Source: Mycolicibacterium neworleansense
GTDB lineage: Bacteria; Actinomycetota; Actinomycetes; Mycobacteriales; Mycobacteriaceae
Direction: 5' to 3'
Assembly (NCBI RefSeq): GCF_001245615.1
Contig: NZ_CWKH01000003.1
Coordinates: 744,001-808,000, forward strand
Length of the DNA: 64,000 bases
Shown: positions 27,387 to 37,684 of the stretch, one piece after another
Numbering within the stretch: position 1 is the first letter of the stretch
How the letters are laid out: every line of letters begins with the position of its first letter
The notes under the pieces: model-generated
Told to the model about the DNA's origin: nothing
The model's database searches: none
The model's input: the letters and a program-made list of their open reading frames with translations, nothing else
Translations under genes and position numbers: made by a program

Positions 27387-29534
27387 TCAGGACTCCAGCG
27401 AGGCCGGCGGCAGGAAGCGGTCGCCGTAGCGGGCGGCCAATTCCTTGGCACGGGCCACGAAGGCCTCCTTGCCGACGCCGAGCTCACCCTGGTAGCCGAC
27501 GATGAACTGAGCCGAACCACCGGTGTACGGCGGGAAGCCGATACCCATGATCGAGCCGATGTTCGCGTCAGCGGTCGAGGTGAGCACGCCCTCGTCGATG
27601 CACTTCTGGGTCTCCAGCGCCTCGGCGAACAGCATGCGGTCGATCATGTCCTGCAGCGGGATCGAGGAGCTTCCGGAGTTGAAGGTCTCCTTCAGACCCG
27701 GCCACAGCTGCGTCCGCTTGCCGTCGACGTACTCGTAGAACCCGGCGCCCTTCAGGCGCGACGGGCGACCGAGCTCGATCATCTTCTCCACGACGGCCTC
27801 GGCCGGGTGCGGCACGTGGGTGCCGCCCGCAGCTTCAACACCTTCCTTCGTAGCGACGGCGATCTTGTGCATGAGCTCCAGGTTGAGCTCGTCGGAGAGC
27901 TGCAGCGGCGCAGCCGGGTAACCGGCCTGCGAACCCGCCTGCTCGATCGACGCGGGCTCGACGCCCTCGCCCAGCATGGCCAGCGCCTCGTTGACGAAGG
28001 TGCCGATCACGCGGCTGGTGAAGAAGCCGCGGCTGTCGTTGACCACGATCGGGGTCTTGCGGATCGCCAGGGTGTAGTCGAACACCCGGGCCAGCGCCTC
28101 GTCAGAGGTCTTCTCGCCCTTGATGATCTCCACCAGCGGCATCTTGTCGACGGGGCTGAAGAAGTGGATCCCGATGAAGTCCTCCTGGCGCTTCACGCCG
28201 GTCGCCAGACCGGTGATCGGCAGCGTGGAGGTGTTCGAGCCGAGCAGCGCGTTGGGCTCGACGATGTCCTCGATCTCCTGGAACACCTTGTGCTTGAGTT
28301 CCTGGTTCTCGAACACGGCCTCGATCACGAAGTCGACGCCCGCCAGATCCTGCGGATCGGCGGTCGGGGTGATCTTGGCGAGCAGCGCCGCGGACTTCTC
28401 CTCGGTGGTCTTCCCACGCTTGAGCGCCTTGGCCTCCAGGCCCTCCGAGTACGCCTTGCCCTTCTGGGCGGCCTCGATGGTGACGTCCTTGAGGACGACG
28501 TCGTAGCCGGCCTTGGCCGACACGTAGGCGATACCGGCGCCCATCATGCCCGCGCCCAGCACACCGATCTTCTTGATCTCCTGCTTGGCGATGCCCTCGG
28601 GACGTGAAGCGCCGCCGTTGATGGCCTGCAGGTCCAGGAAGAACGCCTGAATCATGTTCTTGGCGGTCTGGCCGGTGACCAGCGAGACGAAGTAACGGCT
28701 CTCGATGCGGCTCGCGGTGTCGAAGTCGACCTGCGCACCCTCGACAGCGGCATCCAGGATCGCCCGCGGTGCGGGCATCGGGGCGCCCTTGAGCTGCTTC
28801 TTCAGCAGGGCCGGGAAGGACGGCAGGATCGCGGCCAGCGCCGGGCTGGACGGGGTGCCACCGGGGATCTTGTAGCCCTTGACGTCCCACGGCTGGGTGT
28901 GGGCCTCGGGGTTGGCCTTGATCCACGCCTTGGCGGCGGGGATGAGCTCGTCAACCGAACCGACCAGCTCGTCGACCAGGCCGGTCTCCTTCGCCTTAGA
29001 GGGGTTGAACCGGGTGCCCTGGCTCAGTACCTCCATGAAGGCCTTCTGGATGCCGAACATGCGCACGGTGCGGGCCACGCCGCCACCGCCGGGCAGCAGG
29101 CCCAGGGTGACCTCGGGCAGACCGATCTGGCTGCCCTTGACGTCGGCGGCGATGCGGTGGTTGGTGGCCAGCGCGATCTCCAGGCCACCGCCGAGCGCGG
29201 CGCCGTTGATGGCGGCCACGACGGGCTTGGGCAGGGTCTCCAGCTTGCGCAGGTCGGCCTTGATGGTCTCGACCATCTCGAACGCCTCGGCGGCGTCGTC
29301 GGGCCCGATGTTCATCATGCCCTTGAGGTCGCCACCGGCGAAGAAGGTCTTCTTCGCGCTGGTGATGACCACACCGGTGATCGAATCCTGCTCAGCCACA
29401 AGGCGTTCCACGGCGTTGTGCATGGATTCCTTGTAGTGCTCGTTCATCACGTTGGCCGAACCGGTCGGGTCGTCCAACGTCAGGGTGACGATGCCGTCGG
29501 CATCCTTGTCCCACTGAATGGTGTTCTCAGCCAT
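27387..29534 (-). CDS. fadB: FadB: enoyl-CoA hydratase / 3-hydroxyacyl-CoA dehydrogenase
   Basis: Bifunctional beta-oxidation enzyme, alpha subunit of the trifunctional complex, 715 residues (M. tuberculosis FadB 720). Residues 1-200 are a crotonase domain with the oxyanion-hole region [14 protein letters not shown] and [15 protein letters not shown]. Residues about 315-500 form the NAD-binding hydroxyacyl-CoA dehydrogenase domain ([17 protein letters not shown]; catalytic His in [11 protein letters not shown]), followed by the C-terminal helical domain. It lies 15 bp downstream of fadA and is cotranscribed with it. Confidence 0.95.
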   Translation of the reverse strand: MAENTIQWDKDADGIVTLTLDDPTGSANVMNEHYKESMHNAVERLVAEQDSITGVVITSAKKTFFAGGDLKGMMNIGPDDAAEAFEMVETIKADLRKLETLPKPVVAAINGAALGGGLEIALATNHRIAADVKGSQIGLPEVTLGLLPGGGGVARTVRMFGIQKAFMEVLSQGTRFNPSKAKETGLVDELVGSVDELIPAAKAWIKANPEAHTQPWDVKGYKIPGGTPSSPALAAILPSFPALLKKQLKGAPMPAPRAILDAAVEGAQVDFDTASRIESRYFVSLVTGQTAKNMIQAFFLDLQAINGGASRPEGIAKQEIKKIGVLGAGMMGAGIAYVSAKAGYDVVLKDVTIEAAQKGKAYSEGLEAKALKRGKTTEEKSAALLAKITPTADPQDLAGVDFVIEAVFENQELKHKVFQEIEDIVEPNALLGSNTSTLPITGLATGVKRQEDFIGIHFFSPVDKMPLVEIIKGEKTSDEALARVFDYTLAIRKTPIVVNDSRGFFTSRVIGTFVNEALAMLGEGVEPASIEQAGSQAGYPAAPLQLSDELNLELMHKIAVATKEGVEAAGGTHVPHPAEAVVEKMIELGRPSRLKGAGFYEYVDGKRTQLWPGLKETFNSGSSSIPLQDMIDRMLFAEALETQKCIDEGVLTSTADANIGSIMGIGFPPYTGGSAQFIVGYQGELGVGKEAFVARAKELAARYGDRFLPPASLES

Positions 29535-29549
29535 TGTTGTTCAGCCCTC

Positions 29550-30761
29550 TCAGACGCGCTCGATGATGGTGGCCACGCCCATGCCGCCGCCGATACACAG
29601 CGTGATCAGGGCACGCCGAGCGCCACGACGCTCGAGCTCGTCGACCATGGTTCCGGTGATCATGGCGCCGGTGGCGCCCAGCGGGTGGCCCATCGCGATG
29701 GCGCCACCGTTGACGTTGAGCTTCTCGTCGGGGATGTTCAGATCCTTCTGGAACTTCAGCACCACCGACGCGAAGGCCTCGTTGAGCTCGAACAGGTCGA
29801 TGTCATCGACGGTCAGGCCGGCACGGTCCAGCACCTTCTGGGTGGCCGGGGTCGGGCCGGTGAGCATGATGACCGGGTCGGCGCCGCTGGTGGCGGTGGC
29901 CACGATGCGGGCCCGCGGGGTCAGGCCCTGGCTCTGGCCGGCTGCCTCGGAGCCGATCAGCAGCAGGCCGGCACCGTCGACGATGCCCGAGCTGTTGCCA
30001 CCGGTGTGGACGTGGTTGATCTTCTCGACGTAGTGGTACTTCTGCAGCGCCACGTCGTCGAAGCCGCCCATCGCGCCCAGGCCCTCGAAAGCGGACTTCA
30101 GCTTGCCCAGGTCGGCCGCGGTGGTTCCGGGGCGCATGTGCTCGTCATGGTCCAGGACGACGAGGCCGTTCTGGTCGCGGACCGGGATGACCGACTTGGC
30201 GAAATAGCCGCCGGACCAAGCCGCCGCGGCCCGCTCCTGCGACCGCGCCGCGTAGGCGTCGACGTCGTCGCGGGAGAAGCCCTCGATGGTGGCGATCAGG
30301 TCGGCGCCGATGCCCTGCGGGACGAAGCCGATGCGGTAGTTGGTCTCCGGGTCAGACGCCCAGGCGCCGCCGTCGGAGCCCATCGGAACGCGGCTCATCG
30401 ACTCGACACCACCGGCCAGCACCAGGTCGTCCCAGCCGGAACGGACCTTCTGGGCGGCCAGGTTGACGGCCTCCAGGCCCGAGGCGCAGAAGCGGTTGAG
30501 CTGGAAACCACCGGTGGTCTCGGGCAGCTTGGCCACCAGGCCGGCGGTGCGGGCGATGTCGCCACCCTGGTCGCCGACGGGGGACACCACGCCCAGGATG
30601 ACGTCGCTGATCAGCGTCTCGTCGAGGTCGGGGTACCGGCTGCGGATCTCCTCGATCAGGCCGACAACCAGGTTGACCGGCTTGATCTCGTTGAGTGCGC
30701 CGCCGCGCTGCTTGCCACGGGGCGTGCGGATCGCCTCGTAGATGAAGGCTTCTTCGGACAT
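29550..30761 (-). CDS. fadA: FadA: acetyl-CoA acyltransferase (3-ketoacyl-CoA thiolase)
   Basis: Thiolase of 403 residues that completes beta-oxidation by releasing acetyl-CoA. The nucleophilic Cys is in [11 protein letters not shown] (near residue 92), the catalytic His in GHPLGATGA and the second Cys in [10 protein letters not shown] near the end. It is the first gene of the fadA-fadB operon and is equivalent to Rv0859. An 8-bp inverted repeat at 30859-30878 lies about 100 bp upstream. Confidence 0.95.
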   Translation of the reverse strand: MSEEAFIYEAIRTPRGKQRGGALNEIKPVNLVVGLIEEIRSRYPDLDETLISDVILGVVSPVGDQGGDIARTAGLVAKLPETTGGFQLNRFCASGLEAVNLAAQKVRSGWDDLVLAGGVESMSRVPMGSDGGAWASDPETNYRIGFVPQGIGADLIATIEGFSRDDVDAYAARSQERAAAAWSGGYFAKSVIPVRDQNGLVVLDHDEHMRPGTTAADLGKLKSAFEGLGAMGGFDDVALQKYHYVEKINHVHTGGNSSGIVDGAGLLLIGSEAAGQSQGLTPRARIVATATSGADPVIMLTGPTPATQKVLDRAGLTVDDIDLFELNEAFASVVLKFQKDLNIPDEKLNVNGGAIAMGHPLGATGAMITGTMVDELERRGARRALITLCIGGGMGVATIIERV

Positions 30762-30858
30762 GTCTGCTCCCCTGCCGTATCGGCGTCCAGGTTCAGGTTG
30801 GGTTGTGGAACCGTCCAGCCAATGTGGGCAGTCCTCTGAACGGCAGAGTATCAGCCTC

Positions 30859-30878
30859 GCCCAACCCGTTGGTTGGGC
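30859..30878. promoter_or_regulatory. Palindrome upstream of fadA
   Basis: The arms GCCCAACC and GGTTGGGC are perfectly complementary around a 4-nt spacer, about 98 bp before the fadA start. The size and form fit a TetR- or FadR-like operator controlling the beta-oxidation operon. No regulator gene is adjacent. Confidence 0.5.
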
Positions 30879-30986
30879 CTGTGCTCAGCATCATCTTTGA
30901 CCGGCGCTCCTGCACCGGCGGACCCAGGCGACTGATCACGCTCTCAACAGCCGGAGAGTGCCGATCGCCCATGGTTGACTCGCCGC

Positions 30987-31454
30987 ATGAACGACCTACC
31001 CGAGGAAATCGAGGTGCGGGGTTCCGTGCTGGACTGCATCCCACTCTCGGAGGAGCTTGCCTGCTGGTCGGCCACTCTGCCCGGTAGCGAACAGCGCACG
31101 GTGAGCATCGTCATCGAACCGGCAGGGCCACCGACGGATGCGGCCGTCGACTCCGCTGCGGAGGCGATCGCCCGATTCGACGAGCTCGCAGCCGCCGCTT
31201 CGCGCTATCTCGTCGCCGAGCTCACCGATCCTGTGTGGGCGCTCGACTCGGTGGACCGCGAACGGCTCGACGAGCCGGAGGCGCCGTTCGGCCTGCCCGA
31301 GGCGATCATCTGGGCCGACGGTTCCTGGATGATCCGCTTCGCCGAGTGCGGCCTCGCAATGGGCGAGGAGTTCGGCATCGGCGTGCGTTTCTCCGGGTCG
31401 GCGCCGGTCGCCATCGAGGACTTGTCTGGCGTGACCGAGGTCGAGACGGACTGA
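30987..31454 (+). CDS. Hypothetical acidic protein
   Basis: Protein of 155 residues, strongly acidic, with no signal peptide or membrane segment. Strand-like segments such as FGLPEAIIWADGSWMIRFAECGLAMGEEFGIGVRF (split over several strands) suggest a compact alpha/beta domain similar in style to DUF immunity-like proteins. I do not recognise the family. The ATG at 30987 opens at MNDLPEE; codon use is typical of the window. Confidence 0.7.
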   Translation: MNDLPEEIEVRGSVLDCIPLSEELACWSATLPGSEQRTVSIVIEPAGPPTDAAVDSAAEAIARFDELAAAASRYLVAELTDPVWALDSVDRERLDEPEAPFGLPEAIIWADGSWMIRFAECGLAMGEEFGIGVRFSGSAPVAIEDLSGVTEVETD

Positions 31455-31500
31455 CCACACTTTGGCCCTTCACCGCAGAAGCAACGGGCAGTAGGAGCCG

Positions 31501-32607
31501 TCAGGCGGAGCGGGGCTCCTCGATCGCCATCAGCGTCGGGTAATCGGTGTAGCCCGCCGGGCCGGGCGCATAGAAGGTGGCCATGTCGGGTTCATTGAGC
31601 TCGGCGCCCAGCAGTAGCCGGTCGATGAGGTCGGGGTTGGCCAGGTATGCCCGCCCCACCGCGGCCGCGCTGATCGCGCCCCATTCGGCGTAGCTCTCCA
31701 GCTGGGAGAAGTCGGTGCCGGAATTGCGGCCGGTGTTGAGGACAAAGGTGCCCGACCACAGCGCCCGGACGACGCCGAACGCGTGCTCGGCCGGATCGAT
31801 CAGCACGTGCAGGTAGGCCAGGCCCAGCGGGGCAATGCGGTCGAGCAACGCCTCGTAGGTGCCCACCGTGTCGTTCTCCCGCATGCCGCCCGCCGTGTTC
31901 CCGGGCGAGATGCGCAACCCGACGCGGCCCGCACCGATCTCGTCGACCACGGCCTCGACCACTTCGGCGGTCAGCCGGGCCCGGTTCTCCGGCGAACCGC
32001 CGTACGCATCGGTGCGCTGGTTGACCACATCGGAGGCGAACTGGTGCAGCAGGTAGCCGTTGGCGCCATGGATCTCGACGCCGTCCATGCCGGCGTCGAC
32101 AGCGCGGCGCGCGGCGGCCCGGAACTGCCCGACGATCACCGGGATCTCGGCGGTCTCGAGCGCACGCGGGGTCTGCAGCGGCTTCTTGCCGGTGGGCGTG
32201 TGGGTGACCACATCGGCCGCGATCGCCGAGGGCGCGACGGCCTCGAACCCACTGATTTCGGGGTGGGCCAGGCGGCCGACGTGCCACAGCTGGACGAACA
32301 TCTTGCCGCCCGCGGCGTGCACCGAGTCCGCGATCTCGGCCCAGCCGTGCTGATGGCGGTCGGTGTAGATGCCGGGAGTGTTCATGTAGGCACCGTTGGC
32401 GGTCTCTGCGACGGCCGTGGCCTCACTGATGATCAGGCCGGCACCGGCGCGCTGCGTGTAGTACTGCGCGGCCAGCGGTGACGGAGTGCCGTCGGCATCG
32501 GCGCGGGAACGCGTCAGCGGTGCCATGAACAGACGGTTGGCGGCGGCGGTGTCACCGACCTGGATCGGCTGCAGCAGGGCGGCGTCGGCGTTCAGTTTCT
32601 GGGTCAC
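31501..32607 (-). CDS. Old Yellow Enzyme family alkene reductase
   Basis: FMN-dependent ene-reductase of 368 residues, TIM-barrel fold. Characteristic parts are NRLFMAPLTRSRA, FVQLWHVGRLAHP, and the substrate-binding HGANGYLLHQF with the His/Asn pair (near residues 181-184), followed by NQRTDAYGGSPENRARL. It reduces electrophilic C=C bonds and may act in detoxification (NemA-like). It stands alone, convergent with the hypothetical gene before it and divergent from dapC. Confidence 0.93.
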   Translation of the reverse strand: MTQKLNADAALLQPIQVGDTAAANRLFMAPLTRSRADADGTPSPLAAQYYTQRAGAGLIISEATAVAETANGAYMNTPGIYTDRHQHGWAEIADSVHAAGGKMFVQLWHVGRLAHPEISGFEAVAPSAIAADVVTHTPTGKKPLQTPRALETAEIPVIVGQFRAAARRAVDAGMDGVEIHGANGYLLHQFASDVVNQRTDAYGGSPENRARLTAEVVEAVVDEIGAGRVGLRISPGNTAGGMRENDTVGTYEALLDRIAPLGLAYLHVLIDPAEHAFGVVRALWSGTFVLNTGRNSGTDFSQLESYAEWGAISAAAVGRAYLANPDLIDRLLLGAELNEPDMATFYAPGPAGYTDYPTLMAIEEPRSA

Positions 32608-32742
32608 GCAGTCTTAGAGCGCCGGGGGCGCGGCAATCATTCCCGCGTTGCGACCGCCGAGCCTGCGTCCAGACCGCAGTTTCGCCCGATTTCACGATCT
32701 CACCGCAGTCTCGGCCAGTCACCACGCCTACGCTCGACCAAC

Positions 32743-33909
32743 ATGACCGTCCAGAGACTGCAGCCCTTCGCCGTCACCATCTTCGCGGAGATGTCTGCGC
32801 TGGCCAGTCGGCTGGGCGCGGTCAACCTCGGCCAGGGATTCCCCGACGAGGACGGTCCGGCCGAGATGCTCAAAGTGGCCATCGACTCGATCTCCAGCGG
32901 GCACAACCAGTACCCGCCCGGCCTCGGTATCGCCGAGTTGCGGAACGCCATCGCCGCGCAGCGCAAACGCCACTACGGCATCGAATACGACCCCGACACC
33001 GAGGTGCTGGTGACCGTCGGCGCCACCGAGGCGATCGCCGCGGCGGTGATCGGCCTGGTCGAGCCAGGCTCGGAGGTCCTGGTGATCGAGCCCTTCTACG
33101 ACTCGTACTCCCCGGTGATCGCGATGGCCGGATGTGTCCGTACCGCGGTGCCCCTGGTCGCCGACGGCGCCGGGTTCGGGATCGACATACAAGGTCTGCG
33201 CCAGGCCGTGACACCCAAGACCCGAGCGCTGATCCTCAACTCTCCGCACAATCCGACCGGTGCGGTGGCCTCCGATGCCGAGCTGCGGGCCATCGCGGCG
33301 CTGGCCATCGAGCATGACCTGCTGGTGATCACCGACGAGGTCTACGAGCAGCTGGTGTTCGGTGTCCAGCACCTCCCGCTGGCCGGATATCCCGGCATGG
33401 CCGGACGCACCGTGACCATTTCCAGTGCGGCCAAGATGTTCAACGTCACCGGCTGGAAGATCGGCTGGGCCTGCGGGCCCGCCGATCTCATCGCCGGGGT
33501 GCGGGCCGCCAAGCAGTACCTGAGCTATGTGGGCGGCGGCCCGTTCCAGCCCGCGGTGGCCCACGCGCTCAACCACGAGGACGGCTGGGTGGCCGACCTG
33601 CGCGAGTCCTTCCAGGCCAAGCGGGACCGGCTGTCCAACGCACTGGCCGACATCGGGTTCGAGGTGCACGACAGCCGCGGCACATACTTCCTGTGCGCCG
33701 ACCCGCGGCCGCTGGGTTACTCCGACAGCACACAGTTCTGCGCCGAGCTGCCGCACCGGGCCGGGGTCGCCGCGATCCCGATGTCGGCGTTCTGCGATCC
33801 CGAGGCTCCGCACGCCGATCTGTGGAATCACTTGGTGCGCTTCGCTTTCTGCAAACGCGATGACACCATGGAAGAGGCGATCCGCCGGCTCGACGTGCTG
33901 CGCGTCTAG
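32743..33909 (+). CDS. dapC: PLP-dependent aminotransferase, DapC-like
   Basis: Fold-type I aminotransferase of 388 residues, matching the Rv0858c position; that enzyme is described as N-succinyldiaminopimelate aminotransferase of lysine/peptidoglycan synthesis. Motifs include NLGQGFPDEDGP, NSPHNPTGAV, the Asp/Tyr of ITDEVYEQL and the PLP lysine in SSAAKMFNVTGWKIGW (near residue 232). It overlaps the convergent WhiB gene by 4 bp. The exact substrate is inferred from synteny. Confidence 0.9.
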   Translation: MTVQRLQPFAVTIFAEMSALASRLGAVNLGQGFPDEDGPAEMLKVAIDSISSGHNQYPPGLGIAELRNAIAAQRKRHYGIEYDPDTEVLVTVGATEAIAAAVIGLVEPGSEVLVIEPFYDSYSPVIAMAGCVRTAVPLVADGAGFGIDIQGLRQAVTPKTRALILNSPHNPTGAVASDAELRAIAALAIEHDLLVITDEVYEQLVFGVQHLPLAGYPGMAGRTVTISSAAKMFNVTGWKIGWACGPADLIAGVRAAKQYLSYVGGGPFQPAVAHALNHEDGWVADLRESFQAKRDRLSNALADIGFEVHDSRGTYFLCADPRPLGYSDSTQFCAELPHRAGVAAIPMSAFCDPEAPHADLWNHLVRFAFCKRDDTMEEAIRRLDVLRV

Positions 33910-34283
33910 CGTTCGCCGCTCAGTTCGACGGCACGCTCCCTGGCGGTCATCGCACCCCAGATGCCGTAGGCCTCGGGAGCGGAAAGGGCATGCGCACGAC
34001 ACCGCTCCAGCACCGGACAGGCGCGGCAGATCGCCTTGGCCGCGTCCTCCCGGCGGCGCAGCGGGCGCCCGCGGGCTTCCTCCGGGAAGAACACCTCGGC
34101 CGGATGGTCCCGACACAGGCCGCTCTGCTGCCAACTCCACTCATCGATCGCAGGTGGTGGCAGGTTGCGCGGGGAGCGGTTGATCGGGATCGCCGGGCGG
34201 GCGGCGGTGTCGGGTATCGCCTGTCGCACAACGAATTCCGGCAGGGCCTGACGGTCGAAAAGCGTGCGGGACAAGGCGTTCAC
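33906..34283 (-). CDS. WhiB-family iron-sulfur regulator
   Basis: WhiB-like protein of about 125 residues. The four cluster cysteines are in SGLCRDH and AICRACPVLERCRAHAL, followed by the GIWGAMTARER turn and a basic tail. In most WhiB proteins the turn is G(V/I)WGG, so the second Gly is Ala here. It probably binds a redox-sensitive 4Fe-4S cluster and a sigma factor. The start is unsure: GTG at 34283 was chosen; ATG at 34352 is an alternative. Confidence 0.85.
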   Translation of the reverse strand: MNALSRTLFDRQALPEFVVRQAIPDTAARPAIPINRSPRNLPPPAIDEWSWQQSGLCRDHPAEVFFPEEARGRPLRRREDAAKAICRACPVLERCRAHALSAPEAYGIWGAMTARERAVELSGER

Positions 34284-34449
34284 CCCTTTGAGGAAAGTGG
34301 CGTTGGGCCTGCCATGCTGCCAGCCCAGGCCTAGGCGCCACCTTGTCACCATGTAAGGAATCGGCCGCAGATCGCGACACTTTGCTGCCGCATTCCGGCA
34401 CACCGCGCGCCTTCGAGTGGTATGTCCACCTCGGCTGCGCCGCCGAGCG

Positions 34450-35367
34450 CTAGGACAGGCCGGCGGCCACCGCCCACAGGGCGGCCAGGTCCTCCGGCTC
34501 GGTTCGGATCGGGCTGAGTGCCACATCAGTGGCGCCGGCGTCGAGATACCGCTGCAGCTGGACCCGCACCTGCGCCGCCGACCCGACCGCCGCCAGTTCA
34601 GCCACACTGGAAACCTGCTCGCGGGCAATGACTTTCTGATACGACGGGATGGTCTCGTAGAAGGCCAGTTGCCGCGCGGCGGCACTGCGGGCAGCATCGG
34701 CGTCGGCGGCGACGAGTGCCGGCACCATGGCCACTACGCGGGGTTGCGGCCGACCCACCGCCTCGGCTGCCGCGGTGATCGTCGGCACGATGAACTCCCC
34801 CACTGTGCGAGGCCCGGCCAGGTACGGCAGTGTCCCGTCGGCCAGTTCACCCGTGACCTGAAGGGCTTTCGGTCCCATCGCAGCCACGTACACCGGGACC
34901 GGAGCGCCGCCCGGCACACGCACGGGCCACTCGGGGTTCGCGGTGAAGGCACTGCCGTGGAAGTCGACCTCACCATCGTGAAGGATCGCGTGGAGCACCT
35001 GCAGGTGTTCGCGCAGCCGGCCCACCGGATCGGACCACACCGTGCCGAAAGCCCGGTGCTCGGGCGCATGCGAACCCAGACCGAGCCCCAGCGTGAAGTT
35101 TCCGTGCGCGGCCGCCTGTGCGGTCTGCGCGGCCGAGGCCACCAACAGCGGATGGCGGGGATTGATCGGCACCACCGACGTGCCCACGCCGAGGCCGGGC
35201 ACGGCCGCCCCGATCAGCGCGGCCAGGGTGATGGCGTCGACGTCGAATTGCTGGGCGAGCCAGATCTGATGCACCCCGGCCGCATACGCGGTGCGGGCCT
35301 GCGATATCGCGGCGTCGACGACATTGGGGGCGGATGGGTCGAGGGCAAGAACTACTCCGGTCGGCAT
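34450..35367 (-). CDS. LLM-class F420-dependent oxidoreductase
   Basis: Luciferase-like oxidoreductase of 305 residues. Distinctive are IWLAQQFDVDAITLAALIG near the start, TSVVPINPRHPLLVASAAQTAQAAAHGNFTLGLGLGSH spread over several strands, and PVYVAAMGPKALQVTGELADG. These resemble the mycobacterial TIGR03564-type group. The ATG at 35367 (MPTGVVLAL) was favoured over an earlier ATG at 35439 whose extension looks unstructured. The substrate is unknown. Confidence 0.88.
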   Translation of the reverse strand: MPTGVVLALDPSAPNVVDAAISQARTAYAAGVHQIWLAQQFDVDAITLAALIGAAVPGLGVGTSVVPINPRHPLLVASAAQTAQAAAHGNFTLGLGLGSHAPEHRAFGTVWSDPVGRLREHLQVLHAILHDGEVDFHGSAFTANPEWPVRVPGGAPVPVYVAAMGPKALQVTGELADGTLPYLAGPRTVGEFIVPTITAAAEAVGRPQPRVVAMVPALVAADADAARSAAARQLAFYETIPSYQKVIAREQVSSVAELAAVGSAAQVRVQLQRYLDAGATDVALSPIRTEPEDLAALWAVAAGLS

Positions 35368-35825
35368 AACCGCACCAACCGGCGCGCCAGTTCGGGCTAT
35401 TCCGTTCCGCTCACGCTGCGCCATACCCGCGACAGCCACCCAGCAAACTTCAGTGGAAATTCTCGGCTACGCCGAGCAAAGGCGAGACTTACCGGCTCAT
35501 TCTGCAGCCATGTCGGATTTGTCCCAGCAAATAATTTGCCGTGACGGCTCCATCAAGATCGGCAGGTCTGGATACCTGTCATTCGACCAGCGGCAATCAA
35601 ACATTCCTACGCAACGATGGGCACCTGCCACGCGGCGACTGATGTGAACCGTCGTAGTTTCCGAACCCGGCGTGGCAGACCCAGGCATGACCAGCAATAA
35701 ATTGGCAGGCACCGACGAAAATATCCCGCCGCGCCACCCCGGTACGAACACGTTCCATTTTGTGTTTTTCAGGCATTTCCCAGGTACTCTCCCGGTGTCC
35801 AAGATCACCCACCGATAGGAACTAG
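35368..35825. other. Intergenic region, AT-richer than its surroundings
   Basis: No convincing gene. The stretch is noticeably less GC-rich than neighbouring coding DNA, especially 35500-35800 (for example TTTTGTGTTTTTCAGG near 35757). It probably contains the promoter of the envelope-protein gene that starts at 35826. I see no tRNA, terminator or known riboswitch. Confidence 0.6.
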
Positions 35826-37100
35826 ATGCCCGTCACACTTCGCTCACCACTCGCAACAGGAGTCGCCCTGATCGGCGCCGGCGCCATCGCGCTCACGCCG
35901 CTATCGCCCCTTCCTGCGGATCTACCGGCGCCGGCAATCCAGTCGACGGCCGTTCAGCTAACCGCAGCGATTGATCCGCTGGAAGCGTGGGTCAAGCTGT
36001 TCACCAACACCGGGGTCAGCGCGACCACACTTGCCGAGCAGATCCTCGCCGACCCGGCACCGATCCTGACCCAGCTGCTGCACAACGGGGCCGAACACGC
36101 CCAGACGATCAGCACCATCGTCCAGGGCATGGGCAACGGTGTGGTGCAGTGGGTCAACGACCTGCCGATGTATGCGGACATGGTGAAAACCGCACTGGAC
36201 GAAGGCCGGTTCGACCTGGCCATTGCGCAGATGACATATCCACTGTTCGGGTTGGCGATCGGCATCGCGATGCCCCTGATGTCGCTGTCGTCGATCACCG
36301 TCGGCATCACTGGGAACCTCTACAACGTGGCCCAGACCATCGCCAACCCGATGACGCTGTTCGGCACCGTCCTGGGTTCGCTGCAGATCATGTCGAGCTT
36401 CAGCGGCCAGCTCGGTGTCGGCGTGCAGGCCTTCGCCGACGCGGTGAAGGGCGGCGATGCAGTCGCGGCCGTTAACGCCCTGATCGCCACGCCGGCCTTG
36501 GTTCTCAATGGGGTGATCAACGGCACGGAGTTCACGCCCGGGATCCTGACGCCCGAAAGTCCCACGATGTCCCCGTTGCCCGGCCCGATCGCCGGCGTGA
36601 TGGTGCAGGTCCGCCGGGCCATCGCCCAGGCGATCGGCGCGCCGGCGCCCGCCGCCAAAGTGGCTGCGCTCACCGCGCCCACCGACACGGCGACCACCGA
36701 GGATCCAGCCGCGCTGCCGTCGGCTACCGCCGACACCGTGGCCGTCAGCCTGGCCACGGAGCCCGAGGTGAAGGCCACCGTCGTCAAGGTCGCCGAACAG
36801 GCCACCGTGACCGACACGGAGACAACGGTTTCCGACACCGAGACCACCAGCACCGACGAGACCACCGAGACCCCGGTGGTGCGCAGCAGCGTCAAGTCCA
36901 CGACCGGCAAGACGGCTGTCGCCGCCGAGAAGCTTCGCAGCGACATCAAGACGTCTGCCGATTCGGTCGGCAAGAAGGTGAATTCGACGGTCTCGAAGAT
37001 CCGCGATGGGCTCAAGAAGGCCACTGCCAAGCCCAGCGCCAAGAAGGCCGATGGCGGCACCGACAGCGCCGGCTCGGGCTCCGTCAAGGACAGCGAGTAA
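35826..37100 (+). CDS. Secreted envelope protein, GjpA-porin-like
   Basis: Protein of 424 residues with an N-terminal signal-like segment (residues about 8-30) and a middle region (about 45-240) of amphipathic and hydrophobic helices with conserved-looking NDLPMYADMVKTAL and GITGNLYNVAQTIANPMTLFG. The C-terminal third is Thr/Asp/Glu- and then Lys-rich and low in complexity. Proteins of this layout in Mycolicibacterium are usually annotated outer-membrane porin GjpA; I assign it on that memory and not on a catalytic motif. It is followed by a terminator hairpin. Confidence 0.65.
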   Translation: MPVTLRSPLATGVALIGAGAIALTPLSPLPADLPAPAIQSTAVQLTAAIDPLEAWVKLFTNTGVSATTLAEQILADPAPILTQLLHNGAEHAQTISTIVQGMGNGVVQWVNDLPMYADMVKTALDEGRFDLAIAQMTYPLFGLAIGIAMPLMSLSSITVGITGNLYNVAQTIANPMTLFGTVLGSLQIMSSFSGQLGVGVQAFADAVKGGDAVAAVNALIATPALVLNGVINGTEFTPGILTPESPTMSPLPGPIAGVMVQVRRAIAQAIGAPAPAAKVAALTAPTDTATTEDPAALPSATADTVAVSLATEPEVKATVVKVAEQATVTDTETTVSDTETTSTDETTETPVVRSSVKSTTGKTAVAAEKLRSDIKTSADSVGKKVNSTVSKIRDGLKKATAKPSAKKADGGTDSAGSGSVKDSE

Positions 37101-37115
37101 CCGCACCCCATGGCC

Positions 37116-37149
37116 GTCGGCCCCGCCATCCTCCACCGGCGGGGCCGAC
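37116..37149. terminator. Terminator hairpin between GjpA-like and SRPBCC genes
   Basis: A perfect 12-bp stem GTCGGCCCCGCC/GGCGGGGCCGAC with a 10-nt loop. It lies between two converging genes and has no U-run, which is common for mycobacterial terminators. Confidence 0.75.
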
Positions 37150-37159
37150 TTGCCGGGAA

Positions 37160-37603
37160 TCAGCGCTGCTGTGAATGCCTCATGACGCGCTGACGCAACC
37201 GCTCGATGGCGACGTCGAGCACGAGTGTCCGTCCGCGCTTGATCAGGAACTCCGGGATCGGCATCGCGAGGTCGACGATGATGTCGAAGCGCACGCGCGT
37301 CTTGTCCACCTCGGGCGTCAGGTTGTATTCGACGTGCTGCCCGCGCTGCTGCAGGTTGGGCTCGGCATCCCACAACATCCAGTGGTCGCCCCAATGGAAT
37401 TCGAGCAGCTCTTTGTCCGTGATGCCCAGCAGCCGCATCGTCGCCTTGACGTGGTGCGGCCTGCCGTCGGGATAGCGGTCGATGACCTCGACGCGACGAT
37501 GCAGCGCAGACCAGGACGGCAGCGCGGCAACATCGGCGAGCACCTCCATGATCGCCTCCGGCGAGGCGTCGAAGACCGCCTCGCGTGATGCCTGCACGGC
37601 CAC
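37160..37603 (-). CDS. SRPBCC-family protein (Rv0854/Rv0856/Rv0857-like)
   Basis: START/polyketide-cyclase-like fold of 147 residues with a hydrophobic ligand pocket. Family features are AIMEVLADVAALPSWSALHRRVEVIDRYPDGRPHHVKATM (divided between helices and strands) and the final RTLVLDVAIERLRQRV helix. M. tuberculosis has several such genes beside far, and a frameshifted paralogue lies at 42882-43324. The ligand is unknown. Confidence 0.88.
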   Translation of the reverse strand: MAVQASREAVFDASPEAIMEVLADVAALPSWSALHRRVEVIDRYPDGRPHHVKATMRLLGITDKELLEFHWGDHWMLWDAEPNLQQRGQHVEYNLTPEVDKTRVRFDIIVDLAMPIPEFLIKRGRTLVLDVAIERLRQRVMRHSQQR

Positions 37604-37684
37604 GCCTCCAAATCTAGCGAAGCGCGCCGCCCATGGCTGCGGTTCGCCGAAGCGAAGCCGTCAGGGACAAGCCTGCGCGGCCGG

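Noticed and set aside
28899..30839. Long plus-strand open frame opposite fadB and fadA
   Set aside because: Antisense to two well-supported genes and low-complexity Gly/Asp/His composition.
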